The notes under the pieces are model-generated. The model did no database searches, was not told the origin of the DNA, and saw nothing but the letters and a program-made list of their open reading frames with translations. This document shows positions 22,681-29,497 of a stretch of 32,101 nt of DNA, in pieces. Each line of letters starts with the position of its first letter. Positions within the stretch are counted from its first letter, which is position 1. Origin of the DNA: Acidobacteriota bacterium (GTDB taxonomy: Bacteria > Acidobacteriota > Terriglobia > Terriglobales > Acidobacteriaceae); contig JABCYV010000027.1 of NCBI GenBank assembly GCA_013290025.1, positions 1 through 32,101 of the forward strand, in the 5' to 3' direction. The position numbers and the translations under genes were made by a program.

Positions 22681-23817
22681 TCAGTTAATGGAATCCAACC
22701 GCATGCGCTTCTCTTCCTGGTCAGCCGCCTTGCGCTTCAGCGCCTCGAAGGTTTGCAATTCTTTTCGCGCCTCCTCCATTTGCCCCCGCTCCTTATATAG
22801 GCTGAAGAGCACATAGTGGGCTTCTTGCGCGTCCGGATTCGCGGCTACGACCGTCTGGAGCAGCTTCACTGCGTCGTCGGCCTTCCCTTGGGCGTGATAA
22901 ATTTTGGCCAGGTCTAGCTGGGCGTCGGCGAGTCCGGGTTGTAGATCCAATGCCTGAGACAAGTATTGTTGAGCGGTGTCCAATTTGTTCTGCTGCCGGT
23001 AGACGTCGCCAATAAGAAAATCCGTCATGGCATCGCTAGGTGAAATCTTCAGCTCCTCATTGAACTCCGAAAGCGCTTCATCAAGCCGCCCAGCTTCCCG
23101 ATAAACTAATCCGAGAGCGTAGTGTAGTCCGGCCGCGTCCGGTTTTCGGGCGATGGCCTTTTTGTACTCAGTAATCGCCGCCGGAGTCATGCCTTGTTGC
23201 CGGAGCATTTCAGCCCTCAGTTGAAACATGCGGTACGAGTCTGGCGCGACTTTGGTCAACTGCACAAACGAATTCGAAGCCACGTATAGAGATGCCTTTC
23301 CTTTAAAGTACAGGGCATCTTGACTATTCGGTTCAAGTTCAGCCCAACGGCTGAGCATCACGAGAGCCTTGTCGTCCTTCTCCTGCCTCAAATACGCAAG
23401 CCCCAGATGAGCAACCACCACCGGATCGTCTTTCTTGGTTTCGTAGGCTTTTTCGAGCAACGGAATCGCGCGCTCGACTTCGCCGGCGTTGAAGTAACTC
23501 AAGCCCAGCAGGACCTGGGCGTGATCGAGGTGGGGATTAAGTTCAAGTGCCTTCCGCAGCTCGCTGATCGCTCGCGGATAGCTACCTTGCATATAGAGCG
23601 CCAACCCAAGATTAGAATGGGCTTCCGCCGATCTAGGATCCAGTTTGACGACCTGCTCATAGACTTTTTCTGCCCGATCGAATTGCTGATCTCTGAGCGC
23701 GGCTCGTCCTTGGGAGGAAAGGTCTGAAAGACTCGGTGACTGAGCTGCTGACGGTTTCACCGACATCGAGGTGCACAGGAAGGAGAGACTAAAAACCAGT
23801 AAGAAGACCTGCTTCAT
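22681..23817 (-). CDS. Secreted tetratricopeptide-repeat protein
   Basis: The ATG at 23817 is chosen because GAGGAT stands at good spacing and a signal peptide follows directly (MKQVFLLVFSLSFLC, ending near PSAAQ). A longer in-frame start at 24021 would overlap the molybdoenzyme gene and place 68 residues before the signal. The 378-residue product is almost entirely TPR units, for example AHSNLGLALYMQGSYPRAISEL, HLGLAYLRQEKDDKALVML and LLGLSYFNAGEVERAIPLL. It ends in a charged helix (EARKELQTFEALKRKAADQEEKR). It is probably a periplasmic or outer-membrane protein-interaction scaffold. The gene follows the sulfite-oxidase-like gene by 49 bases on the same strand and is likely co-transcribed with it. 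It differs in length and repeats from the TPR protein at 13433. Confidence 0.9.
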   Translation of the reverse strand: MKQVFLLVFSLSFLCTSMSVKPSAAQSPSLSDLSSQGRAALRDQQFDRAEKVYEQVVKLDPRSAEAHSNLGLALYMQGSYPRAISELRKALELNPHLDHAQVLLGLSYFNAGEVERAIPLLEKAYETKKDDPVVVAHLGLAYLRQEKDDKALVMLSRWAELEPNSQDALYFKGKASLYVASNSFVQLTKVAPDSYRMFQLRAEMLRQQGMTPAAITEYKKAIARKPDAAGLHYALGLVYREAGRLDEALSEFNEELKISPSDAMTDFLIGDVYRQQNKLDTAQQYLSQALDLQPGLADAQLDLAKIYHAQGKADDAVKLLQTVVAANPDAQEAHYVLFSLYKERGQMEEARKELQTFEALKRKAADQEEKRMRLDSIN

Positions 23818-23866
23818 TGATATCCTCGGCACAAGACTCCGGCAAAGCGAATCGAATCCTCCGTTG

Positions 23867-24988
23867 TTACGACCGAACGCTGACACTGATTCGATGAGGA
23901 GTATTGAGCTCGTAAGCATCTTTTCGATCAGGGTCGCGGACATCCGGTTGAGTATGGCCATCACTGTCGGTTGCGCGAACCTCCAGCGTGTACTGCCCCG
24001 GTCGGACGATTTGCCACTCATAGCTCCAGGGCGTCCACACCATGGTCACGGCTGCAGCCGAAAGAGTTGCTTGTTGCCAAGGCCCACTCGGTTGGAGTCG
24101 CAGCTCAACTTTTCCGATGCTACCTTCTCCAGCCCAGGCCTCACCCTCTACGCGGTATGTCTTGCCCTGGATCTCCTCTCCTTCGAACGGGCGAAGGAAT
24201 TTGGAGTTAACGAGCATGCGCGTGATCGGCCGCCTTTCGCCATTCGCCTTAACGGACACGTACTCTTCCTGCTGGAAGTATCCTTTGAAGGGCTGGTCCG
24301 AAATCTCAACCCGAGTCAGCCACTTTACCGAGTCCATTCCATACCAGCCCGGAATCACCGCGCGCAGGGGAAATCCGTGATCCGCCGGTAATGGCTCACC
24401 GTTCATCTCGTACGCCAGCAGGCTGGAGGGATCCATCGCCTTGTCTAGCGCAATGGCGCGGGCAAAGTGAGTGCCCGGCGGAACAGCCTCGCCATCGCCG
24501 GAATCCGCACCATGGAAAACCACCGTGGTTGCGCCCGGCCGGAGTCCCGCTTGCTTAAGCAATTCTGCCAAAGGTAGTCCCGACCACACGGCTGTACCCA
24601 CACCACCGCCACCCGACCGGTTTCCCGCACACTCCAAAGTGAACGCGCGACGGACGGAGGACGTCAGCAGCAGGTCGGAATATGACAACCTGAGCGGCTT
24701 GGAAACCATGCCGCCGATTTCGAGGCTCCACGCATCACTGTTGATCTTCGGCGTAGCAAAATGATTGCGAATGAAAAAGTCGATGTTTGATGTGATCAGA
24801 TCTTTAGAGATCTCATTCAAAGTTGCCCGAACTTCGCGGCTAGGTGCGCGACTTATGCGCAGCAGCCCCATCATGCCACTGGCGTAGGTTGAGGCCAAAC
24901 CGCCGGCTGCGATTGCTGCCCGCACGAAGTCGCGTCGGCTGATACTCTTCGCAAAAGTGGCTTTGCCAACGTCAACTAAGCGATTCAT
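23867..24988 (-). CDS. Tat-exported sulfite-oxidase-family molybdopterin enzyme
   Basis: This 373-residue periplasmic oxidoreductase has a twin-arginine signal SRRDFVRAAIAAGG (Arg18-Arg19). The oxidoreductase molybdopterin-binding domain follows, with the molybdenum-ligating cysteine in FTLECAGN (Cys120), then HFARAIAL, LPADHGFPLRAVIPGWYG and SVKWLTRVE. The last 110 residues form the Ig-like dimerisation domain of sulfite oxidases (MLVNSKFLRPFEG..., WSYEWQI, LEVRATDSDG), which separates it from MsrP/YedY. No heme domain is fused, so electrons must leave through a separate carrier not seen here. ATG 24988 is preferred. A TTG at 25003 would add five residues. It probably oxidises sulfite or a related oxyanion or sulfoxide. 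Confidence 0.93.
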   Translation of the reverse strand: MNRLVDVGKATFAKSISRRDFVRAAIAAGGLASTYASGMMGLLRISRAPSREVRATLNEISKDLITSNIDFFIRNHFATPKINSDAWSLEIGGMVSKPLRLSYSDLLLTSSVRRAFTLECAGNRSGGGGVGTAVWSGLPLAELLKQAGLRPGATTVVFHGADSGDGEAVPPGTHFARAIALDKAMDPSSLLAYEMNGEPLPADHGFPLRAVIPGWYGMDSVKWLTRVEISDQPFKGYFQQEEYVSVKANGERRPITRMLVNSKFLRPFEGEEIQGKTYRVEGEAWAGEGSIGKVELRLQPSGPWQQATLSAAAVTMVWTPWSYEWQIVRPGQYTLEVRATDSDGHTQPDVRDPDRKDAYELNTPHRISVSVRS

Positions 24989-25154
24989 GTGAGCACTGTC
25001 CAAGACAAATTATTTTAGCGGAGATTGTTTCGGCGTGCTGGCCTCGGATATGAGGCTCTTTGAATCCGATGCTCGAGGCGCAGTAAAGCCCGAGAATCGC
25101 GCGGATGACAAAACCGATTGCGTAAACTAGACTGGAAAATCAAACGCAAGGTTG

Positions 25155-25242
25155 GCCGGGATGGCGGAACTGGCAGACGCAGCGGACTCAAAATCCGCCG
25201 GTACTTAGTACCTTGGGGGTTCAACTCCCCCTCCCGGCACCA
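25155..25242 (+). tRNA. tRNA-Leu (anticodon CAA)
   Basis: The acceptor arms GCCGGGA (25155-25161) and TCCCGGC (25232-25238) pair perfectly, followed by A and an encoded CCA. The anticodon stem GCGGA/TCCGC holds loop CTCAAAA, giving anticodon CAA, which reads UUG. A long variable arm with stem GGTAC/GTACC confirms the class II leucine type. The T arm is GGGGG TTCAACT CCCCC. It stands alone with no other tRNA nearby. The 3' end overlaps the stop of a receptor fragment on the opposite strand. Confidence 0.97.
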
Positions 25243-25556
25243 GCACTTTTGGGGTCAATAGTGGCGCTCACTTCCACAGCGAGCGCCGCATACAAGCCGG
25301 GAGCATTAGCTTCGATCTCATAGGTCCCAGGGGGAAGGCCATTGATAGCGAATGCTTCCAGTGCGTCCGACTCGGTCTCCTTGGTTATAGGGCCGTGAAG
25401 GACGACTCGAACGCCGGGCAAAACAGCAGGTTCTCCATTTGTGCCCTTCGTGAATACGTCCCCTTTTATTGATCCAGGTGCAGGGGAGCTACCTTGCGCG
25501 AAACAAGGTCCCAGGAAGAGCAAGATCGACAATGCGGTACCAACCAACGTTCGCAT
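25221..25556 (-). pseudogene. Truncated carboxypeptidase-regulatory-like / TonB receptor N-terminal fragment
   Basis: An 111-codon frame opens at ATG 25556 with a strong GAGGAGGGG ribosome site. It has a signal peptide (MRTLVGTALSILLFLGPCFAQ) and one carboxypeptidase-regulatory-like domain (GSIKGDVFTKG... LPPGTYEIEANAPGLYAAL). In Acidobacteriota this domain with this wording normally leads into a receptor or repeats its strands. Here family-like sequence ends near codon 97, and the last codons read antisense through the 3' end of tRNA-Leu before a stop. The gene is therefore probably the 5' remnant of a longer receptor gene cut off next to the tRNA. A short functional secreted domain protein cannot be excluded, because signals for translation and export are intact. 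Confidence 0.65.
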
Positions 25557-25676
25557 ATGGATGCCCCTCCTCGTCGCCTCAAGTGCAATGCGCCTTCCAA
25601 ACCACAGGCGTCTCATGCGATTGTCATGAAGGCATTGAGAATACGAGAGATGGAATAAGTTGAAGCAGAAACCCAC

Positions 25677-25858
25677 GTGAAGAGCGAGATGTCATTTGAG
25701 GTCGCTCGACTTGACACGTCGAAATCGGTGACAGTCCCACAATTGTGATGAAGGGAGGAAATGCGCGATGCCGTGCTGTCCGTAGCGGACGCGTGCTCTG
25801 GCCGAAAGAAGAAGCTGGGCGAGAACGTTGTCAGCGGACGCCCGGGGAATACTTCGCG
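25677..25858. other. Intergenic stretch between receptor fragment and LolA-like gene
   Basis: About 180 bases follow the LolA-like gene and precede the fragment. I see no gene, no T-tailed terminator and no obvious promoter. A + strand frame starting at 25745 continues into the opposite strand of the LolA-like gene and is a shadow. Confidence 0.4.
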
Positions 25859-26695
25859 TTAATGCAACGAAGTCGAAGTGATGGTGGTCTCTGGGACGAT
25901 TGCCCGCGCCTCTTTGCTCTGACCCGCATTCACAGCGTAGTCCCGGTGTTCGATAGTGAGAACCTTCTTCCCATACAGCCGTACCTGAACCAATGTCTGG
26001 TCCTTCTGCGGAAGCCAGAACCCATCAGTTTTCTGATACTGCCGTACGAAATCAGCGCGTTGGATCCAGAAAGACAGTTTCTTCGCGGGATGGCCTTCGA
26101 TCCGCACCACAGAGTAGTCGTCTACATCAATCCAAAGCTTACCTTCGAACAAATACTTGTCCTTCCGCCTGGGCACGGCCTCGGCGACGAAGCAACGATA
26201 CGAACCCACCTGTTGTTCTCCCAGGAGATTTAAGGAATAGTTGTCAGCCGAAATGGCGCTGTCATGATGTTCTTTGCCGGCTGCCGCTTCGATCTCGCTC
26301 TTGATCAGCGGATTCAGTGCCATGTTCCGGACCAAGCCTGAGCCAGATTCGGAAGTAACTGTGAATGTCTTTTTGTCCGGCGAGAGAAACTCCATTCGTC
26401 CGATTTTCTCGGCATGAACCTTTCCCTTGAGATCGATTACTTGATACGTCCTCAGTACGCTGTAATCGTGCAGCGCGGACTTGCGTTTTTCGTTGTGAGC
26501 GGCGAGTTCCGCAAGCACTTGGCTTTCGTTGACGCCAGGCCTCAAGGGCTCGACGACCGCGTCCAATTGCGGTAATTCGTCGCCATCGCTCTGAGCCTTC
26601 GTGTCTGCTGCGAATATGGTTATTGCAAGTATCGCGGCTACTGCAAATAAAAGTGCGCCCTTGTTATGCGATGTTGCTGGATCTTTTCGCTCCAT
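25859..26695 (-). CDS. Secreted LolA/outer-membrane-lipoprotein-sorting-like protein (putative)
   Basis: This 278-residue protein has a hydrophobic export signal at residues 14-34 (ALLFAVAAILAITIFAADTKAQ) after a charged start. The mature part is beta-rich, with YSVLRTYQVIDLKGKVHAEKIGRMEFLSPDKKTFTV, then KYLFEGKLWIDVDDYSVVRIEGHPAKK and DFVRQYQKTDGFWLPQKDQT. This pattern of a half-barrel that reports an alanine-rich helix and a WIDxxDY strand resembles the outer-membrane lipoprotein-sorting / DUF4292-like group found in Acidobacteriota. Its role would be periplasmic lipid or lipoprotein handling, but that is by resemblance only. GAAGGA stands 10 bases before the ATG. It has no obvious operon partner except the receptor fragment downstream. 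Confidence 0.7.
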   Translation of the reverse strand: MERKDPATSHNKGALLFAVAAILAITIFAADTKAQSDGDELPQLDAVVEPLRPGVNESQVLAELAAHNEKRKSALHDYSVLRTYQVIDLKGKVHAEKIGRMEFLSPDKKTFTVTSESGSGLVRNMALNPLIKSEIEAAAGKEHHDSAISADNYSLNLLGEQQVGSYRCFVAEAVPRRKDKYLFEGKLWIDVDDYSVVRIEGHPAKKLSFWIQRADFVRQYQKTDGFWLPQKDQTLVQVRLYGKKVLTIEHRDYAVNAGQSKEARAIVPETTITSTSLH

Positions 26696-26815
26696 GTCTA
26701 TCTGTCCTTCTCCATTCCTCCTAAAACTGTATCTCTGTATGTTTCGCGATGCATGTTCGCCAGATAAGTCTTAACAAGATCTCACTCGTCTGCTCTGCCC
26801 CCACGAGAAACTGGC

Positions 26816-27052
26816 TTAGGTTGTTTGGGCTTGGCAGCGGGGTATTTGGCTTTCTACAGGCACCTCAAACGACCGCCCCAATATCAACTTTGACGGAAAT
26901 GTCATAACTGGCAGCATCAGAGTGCGCCAACTTCGGCAGTCTGATGAATCCTAAGCTCAGTGATGGTGCCGACTTGATACTTCGACGTGGACTGGCAAAA
27001 AAACCGTAGCGGTCATCAAACAAATACAAAAAGCACCCACTAGCCTCAGCAT
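26816..27052 (-). pseudogene. Decayed small secreted protein gene
   Basis: The start is intact: GAGGAG before ATG 27052, then a signal-peptide-like MLRLVGAFCICLMTATVFLP, but that frame stops at 26957. Protein-like sequence then continues in other frames: QVGTITELRIHQTAE in a second, AASYDISVKVDIG in a third (to about 26880), and SFEVPVESQ to a stop at 26816. From memory, small acidobacterial secreted proteins run YxVGTIT...SYDVSVKVG...EVP in this order. The pieces here therefore look like one such gene broken by frameshifts and an internal deletion between the VKV and EVP parts. No product longer than 31 residues can be made. Confidence 0.55.
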
Positions 27053-27131
27053 AAATTGCTCCTCTTGTTTGTCCTACTCGAGCCCTCGTTCTCCTTGTCG
27101 ATCTAGAAAGCGTAAGCATTGTCGCTATGAC

Positions 27132-27710
27132 TCAGAGTTGGCCACTGATTGTCGCTGTTGGTTCCTGGGAACCTGCCCAGGACGATTGCTTGATCGTTTT
27201 GGCTATATTGCGGGCCAGGTTGTGAGTAGCCCGCAAGTTGCTACCGAAGAAGCGCACATCGCCGTTTACGGTGCGCTCTAGAACAACTTTGCCTTCGCGG
27301 GTGAGGAGCTGACTCCGCACTGTCAATTTCGTCGCGCCACTCACAGTGGTCACCGCACGGCGCGTTTCGCCGCCAGGCGTGTACTTCTCTACAGTTGTTT
27401 TGAGCACCAGCAAATTTGGAACTTCGCTGGCCTTCAGGTCGCCGTCGCGGAGCACCTGCTGGAACTGCTTTGTCTTTTTCAATTCCGCCACGAGATTCTC
27501 GTAAATCGCGATTTGGAACGAATAGGCGAGGCCCAGGTTCCCAGGGTCAACTTGGTCGACTTGAACGCTCCAGCGTGTGGCGGAAGCCCCGTTGCCACCA
27601 GAGGATTTCGGAGCCGCAGTCTGGCCGGGCAGGCGACCAGGAAGTGCAAGGATGATCGCCACCAATGCGATCCCATAAGCGATCGATGAACCGCATTTAA
27701 TTGTTTTCAT
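27132..27710 (-). CDS. Secreted protein, possibly DUF4410-like
   Basis: This 192-residue protein has a signal peptide (hydrophobic IAYGIALVAIILALPGRLPGQ). The mature domain is of mixed alpha/beta type, with IYENLVAELKKTKQFQQVLRDGDL, NLLVLKTTVEKYTPGGETRRAV, GATKLTVRSQLLTREGKVVLERTVNGDVRFFG and a C-terminal helix NLARNIAKTIKQS. The pattern of helix, a 'variable-value' strand pair and closing helix resembles DUF4410-type periplasmic proteins, whose role is unknown. GGAGG stands seven bases before the ATG at 27710. Its first 14 bases overlap the end of the upstream gene (27697-28281), so the two are coupled and probably work together. Confidence 0.7.
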   Translation of the reverse strand: MKTIKCGSSIAYGIALVAIILALPGRLPGQTAAPKSSGGNGASATRWSVQVDQVDPGNLGLAYSFQIAIYENLVAELKKTKQFQQVLRDGDLKASEVPNLLVLKTTVEKYTPGGETRRAVTTVSGATKLTVRSQLLTREGKVVLERTVNGDVRFFGSNLRATHNLARNIAKTIKQSSWAGSQEPTATISGQL

Positions 27711-28281
27711 GCCTGGCCTCCGTAGCGCTTTCTTTCGTCGACTGATCTTGGCGGGAATTAATAGTTACGCCCTGAGCTATCAGTTCATTCTTTACACGCT
27801 CGCCCTGTCCTTTAGCTAACTGGAGGATCGCCCCGTGAATTCCTCCATCGCTGTCGACATATCTCAGAGTCAGTGTGTCGTACTTCTTGTGGCTGAGGAG
27901 ACTGACAACTCGGCCACCACCGTACGGAGCCGCAGCCTTACCCAAGGTCAGCGGCAAGCCGCCCACCTGCCGGCTCTCCTCACCCAGGAAGACATCCCGA
28001 ACAGAACCGATCTTTATGTGTGCGTTAGTTTTCCCGGTCTGCTGAAACTGCAGCAAATTGTCCTGAAAGGATAGAGTCCCGCTACAGTTGCTCTTCGCGT
28101 TTTCGAATCCGAGCAGATGCGTGGCTCGAATGCCGAACGGTGCGCTCCCATCATGTCGCTCAGCGGTGTTCTGGGCGGGAACAATGAGGCTGCAGGAAAT
28201 CAAGAGAGCGAAGAGCCTGACAACGAGGCGGCTGGTAGAGTAATCGTCCCTGTGGTTCCGTGCAACAACAAAATAGTTCAT
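27697..28281 (-). CDS. Secreted protein of unknown function
   Basis: This 194-residue protein has a long N-terminal region and a hydrophobic signal (LVVRLFALLISCSLIVPAQ, residues 18-36). The mature part has FENAKSNCSGTLSFQDNLLQFQ, IKIGSVRDVFLGEESRQVGGLPLTLGKAAAPYGGGRVVSL and YDTLTLRYVDSDGGIHGAILQLAKGQGERVKNELIAQGV. The order of strand pairs and closing helix looks like a PH-like or GRAM-like barrel, but I do not recognise a named family. The start at 28281 is supported by GAGAGG seven bases upstream. It overlaps the next gene by 14 bases in a two-gene unit. Confidence 0.7.
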   Translation of the reverse strand: MNYFVVARNHRDDYSTSRLVVRLFALLISCSLIVPAQNTAERHDGSAPFGIRATHLLGFENAKSNCSGTLSFQDNLLQFQQTGKTNAHIKIGSVRDVFLGEESRQVGGLPLTLGKAAAPYGGGRVVSLLSHKKYDTLTLRYVDSDGGIHGAILQLAKGQGERVKNELIAQGVTINSRQDQSTKESATEARHENN

Positions 28282-28495
28282 TTTTCAACCTCTCGCAGCG
28301 TGGCGGCGGAGGGAAGCTACTGACCCTCTTGAATGCTCGAAGCAATTTCTCTGCCACGACTGCGACCCTTTCTATGCTTTGGCGGAACTCGCTTGTGGCT
28401 ATTGCGTTCGCATCTCGAAGAGCGCGCCCCAATCCGTCGATCCTCGCAATGAACTTTGTGGTCTTCTCGTCAAGCGGTAGCGGGTAAAGCGCCAA
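28160..28495 (-). CDS. Doubtful ORF upstream of the secreted-protein pair
   Basis: From a TTG at 28495 the frame reads LPLDEKTTKFIARIDGLGRALRDANAI...FRQSIERVAVVAEKLLRAFKRVSS, which looks like a genuine amphipathic helical segment of about 65 residues. It then runs into proline/cysteine-rich sequence overlapping the start of the next gene. No ribosome site is seen. It may be the remnant of a small helical protein with a lost stop or frameshift, or chance. Confidence 0.2.
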   Translation of the reverse strand: MALYPLPLDEKTTKFIARIDGLGRALRDANAIATSEFRQSIERVAVVAEKLLRAFKRVSSFPPPPRCERLKNELFCCCTEPQGRLLYQPPRCQALRSLDFLQPHCSRPEHR

Positions 28496-29217
28496 CTAAC
28501 CTATGTCACCCGGCTTTGACAGAAGCGCCATCGCCGATTGCACCAGGGCCAGCACCACCCCCCAATACGATGCAGAAGCGGAACAAGCCGCCACCGATGT
28601 TGTGTCACTACTTTGACAGGAACGTCATCTTTGACATCCGAGCTACCAGTTCCTTGAAGCGATACGCGTCAAGTGATGCTGTGCATGTCCCGGCAAAGCG
28701 CTTGTGTTGCCAGCACGATGCAGTGGAGGTCGGTTGTCGCCGGACGCTACCGCATCAATCACCTCTAGTGCTGGTGCCAAAGACATCGCGTGGGTTCCGC
28801 GTTGGCCACAGCCATCCGGCGATTCGTTGGGGTGTTGACACCTCTTCAATTCGCACTTGCAAAAGGAGATACTGCGCCACCTTGCTTGACGCTGTTATGG
28901 AAGCTTGCATGCAGGCACCAGGGCTGAGCGGCGCAAGCATGACTCAGCGATTGTCCAGGCAAAGCGTAGAAAAAGGTTCTGAGATTGGCCACTTGGGTGC
29001 CTTCTCGATTGAGCCGGGACTTCCGGGCACCCTTGAGCAGAACAAGGGAATCGCACGAAGGGAGCACAAAACGGCTATGTTTGGTATAACGCGCGAAACT
29101 CTCCGCCAGTTTTCCCTAGGCGAAATTCTCCTGCTAATCGCAATGAACCTGGAAACGGGCCGCTTAGCTTCTGAAAACCGCGTCCGTCTAGCGAATGGCG
29201 CAGCTTTGAGTAGCTAA
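28456..29217 (+). CDS. Hypothetical ORF of low coding confidence
   Basis: This is a 253-codon open frame from TTG 28456, without a visible ribosome site at any internal start. The translation is rich in Cys, His, Arg and Ser and has no recognised domain, signal peptide or repeat, so the first two thirds look like non-coding sequence read by chance. The last 90 codons (from MTQRLSRQSVEKG to AALSS) look slightly more protein-like, with a hydrophobic helix LGEILLLIAMNLE. A strong terminator on the same strand at 29286-29310 shows that something is transcribed rightward here, which is the only support for a gene or RNA. Confidence 0.2.
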   Translation: MWSSRQAVAGKAPTNLCHPALTEAPSPIAPGPAPPPNTMQKRNKPPPMLCHYFDRNVIFDIRATSSLKRYASSDAVHVPAKRLCCQHDAVEVGCRRTLPHQSPLVLVPKTSRGFRVGHSHPAIRWGVDTSSIRTCKRRYCATLLDAVMEACMQAPGLSGASMTQRLSRQSVEKGSEIGHLGAFSIEPGLPGTLEQNKGIARREHKTAMFGITRETLRQFSLGEILLLIAMNLETGRLASENRVRLANGAALSS

Positions 29218-29285
29218 CCAACAGACGGAGGAAAACGCGCTTACCCATATACCCACACAAGCGGGATTCATGCAGTTACAAGATT

Positions 29286-29310
29286 CCGCGCGGCTCTTGC
29301 GCGCGGTTTT
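29286..29310 (+). terminator. Rho-independent terminator
   Basis: CCGCGCG (29286-29292), a 7-base loop and CGCGCGG (29300-29306) form a perfect 7-bp GC stem followed by TTTT. It acts on + strand transcripts from the poorly coding region 28456-29285 and insulates the sigma-54 regulator that begins at 29498. It could also be an attenuator for that regulator if its promoter lies upstream. Confidence 0.7.
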
Positions 29311-29497
29311 CCCGAACTATCCGGAATTGCGGCCGTGCAATCCCGTGCCCGGGCTTGAAGCCGCGCCGGTCTATCCGCAGGCGCATAACGAAGGGTACTT
29401 ACTTGCTTCATGACGTAAGCCCAAGAAGCCTACGTTGAAGGTTATGTGCGCGTTGCTGTCTGAACCATCATCTTGACATTGAAGGAAGGAGTTAGCT

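Noticed and set aside
25745-26233. 162-codon + strand ORF starting in an intergenic gap
   Set aside because: Most of it is antisense to the LolA-like gene, which has a signal peptide and a protein-like composition on the minus strand.
26885-28640. Similar TTTGAC-GAA-GTCAT strings at 26888, 28514 and 28614 as a regulatory repeat
   Set aside because: They agree only partly, are unevenly spaced, and the first is explained by codons of the decayed SYDISVKV protein on the other strand.
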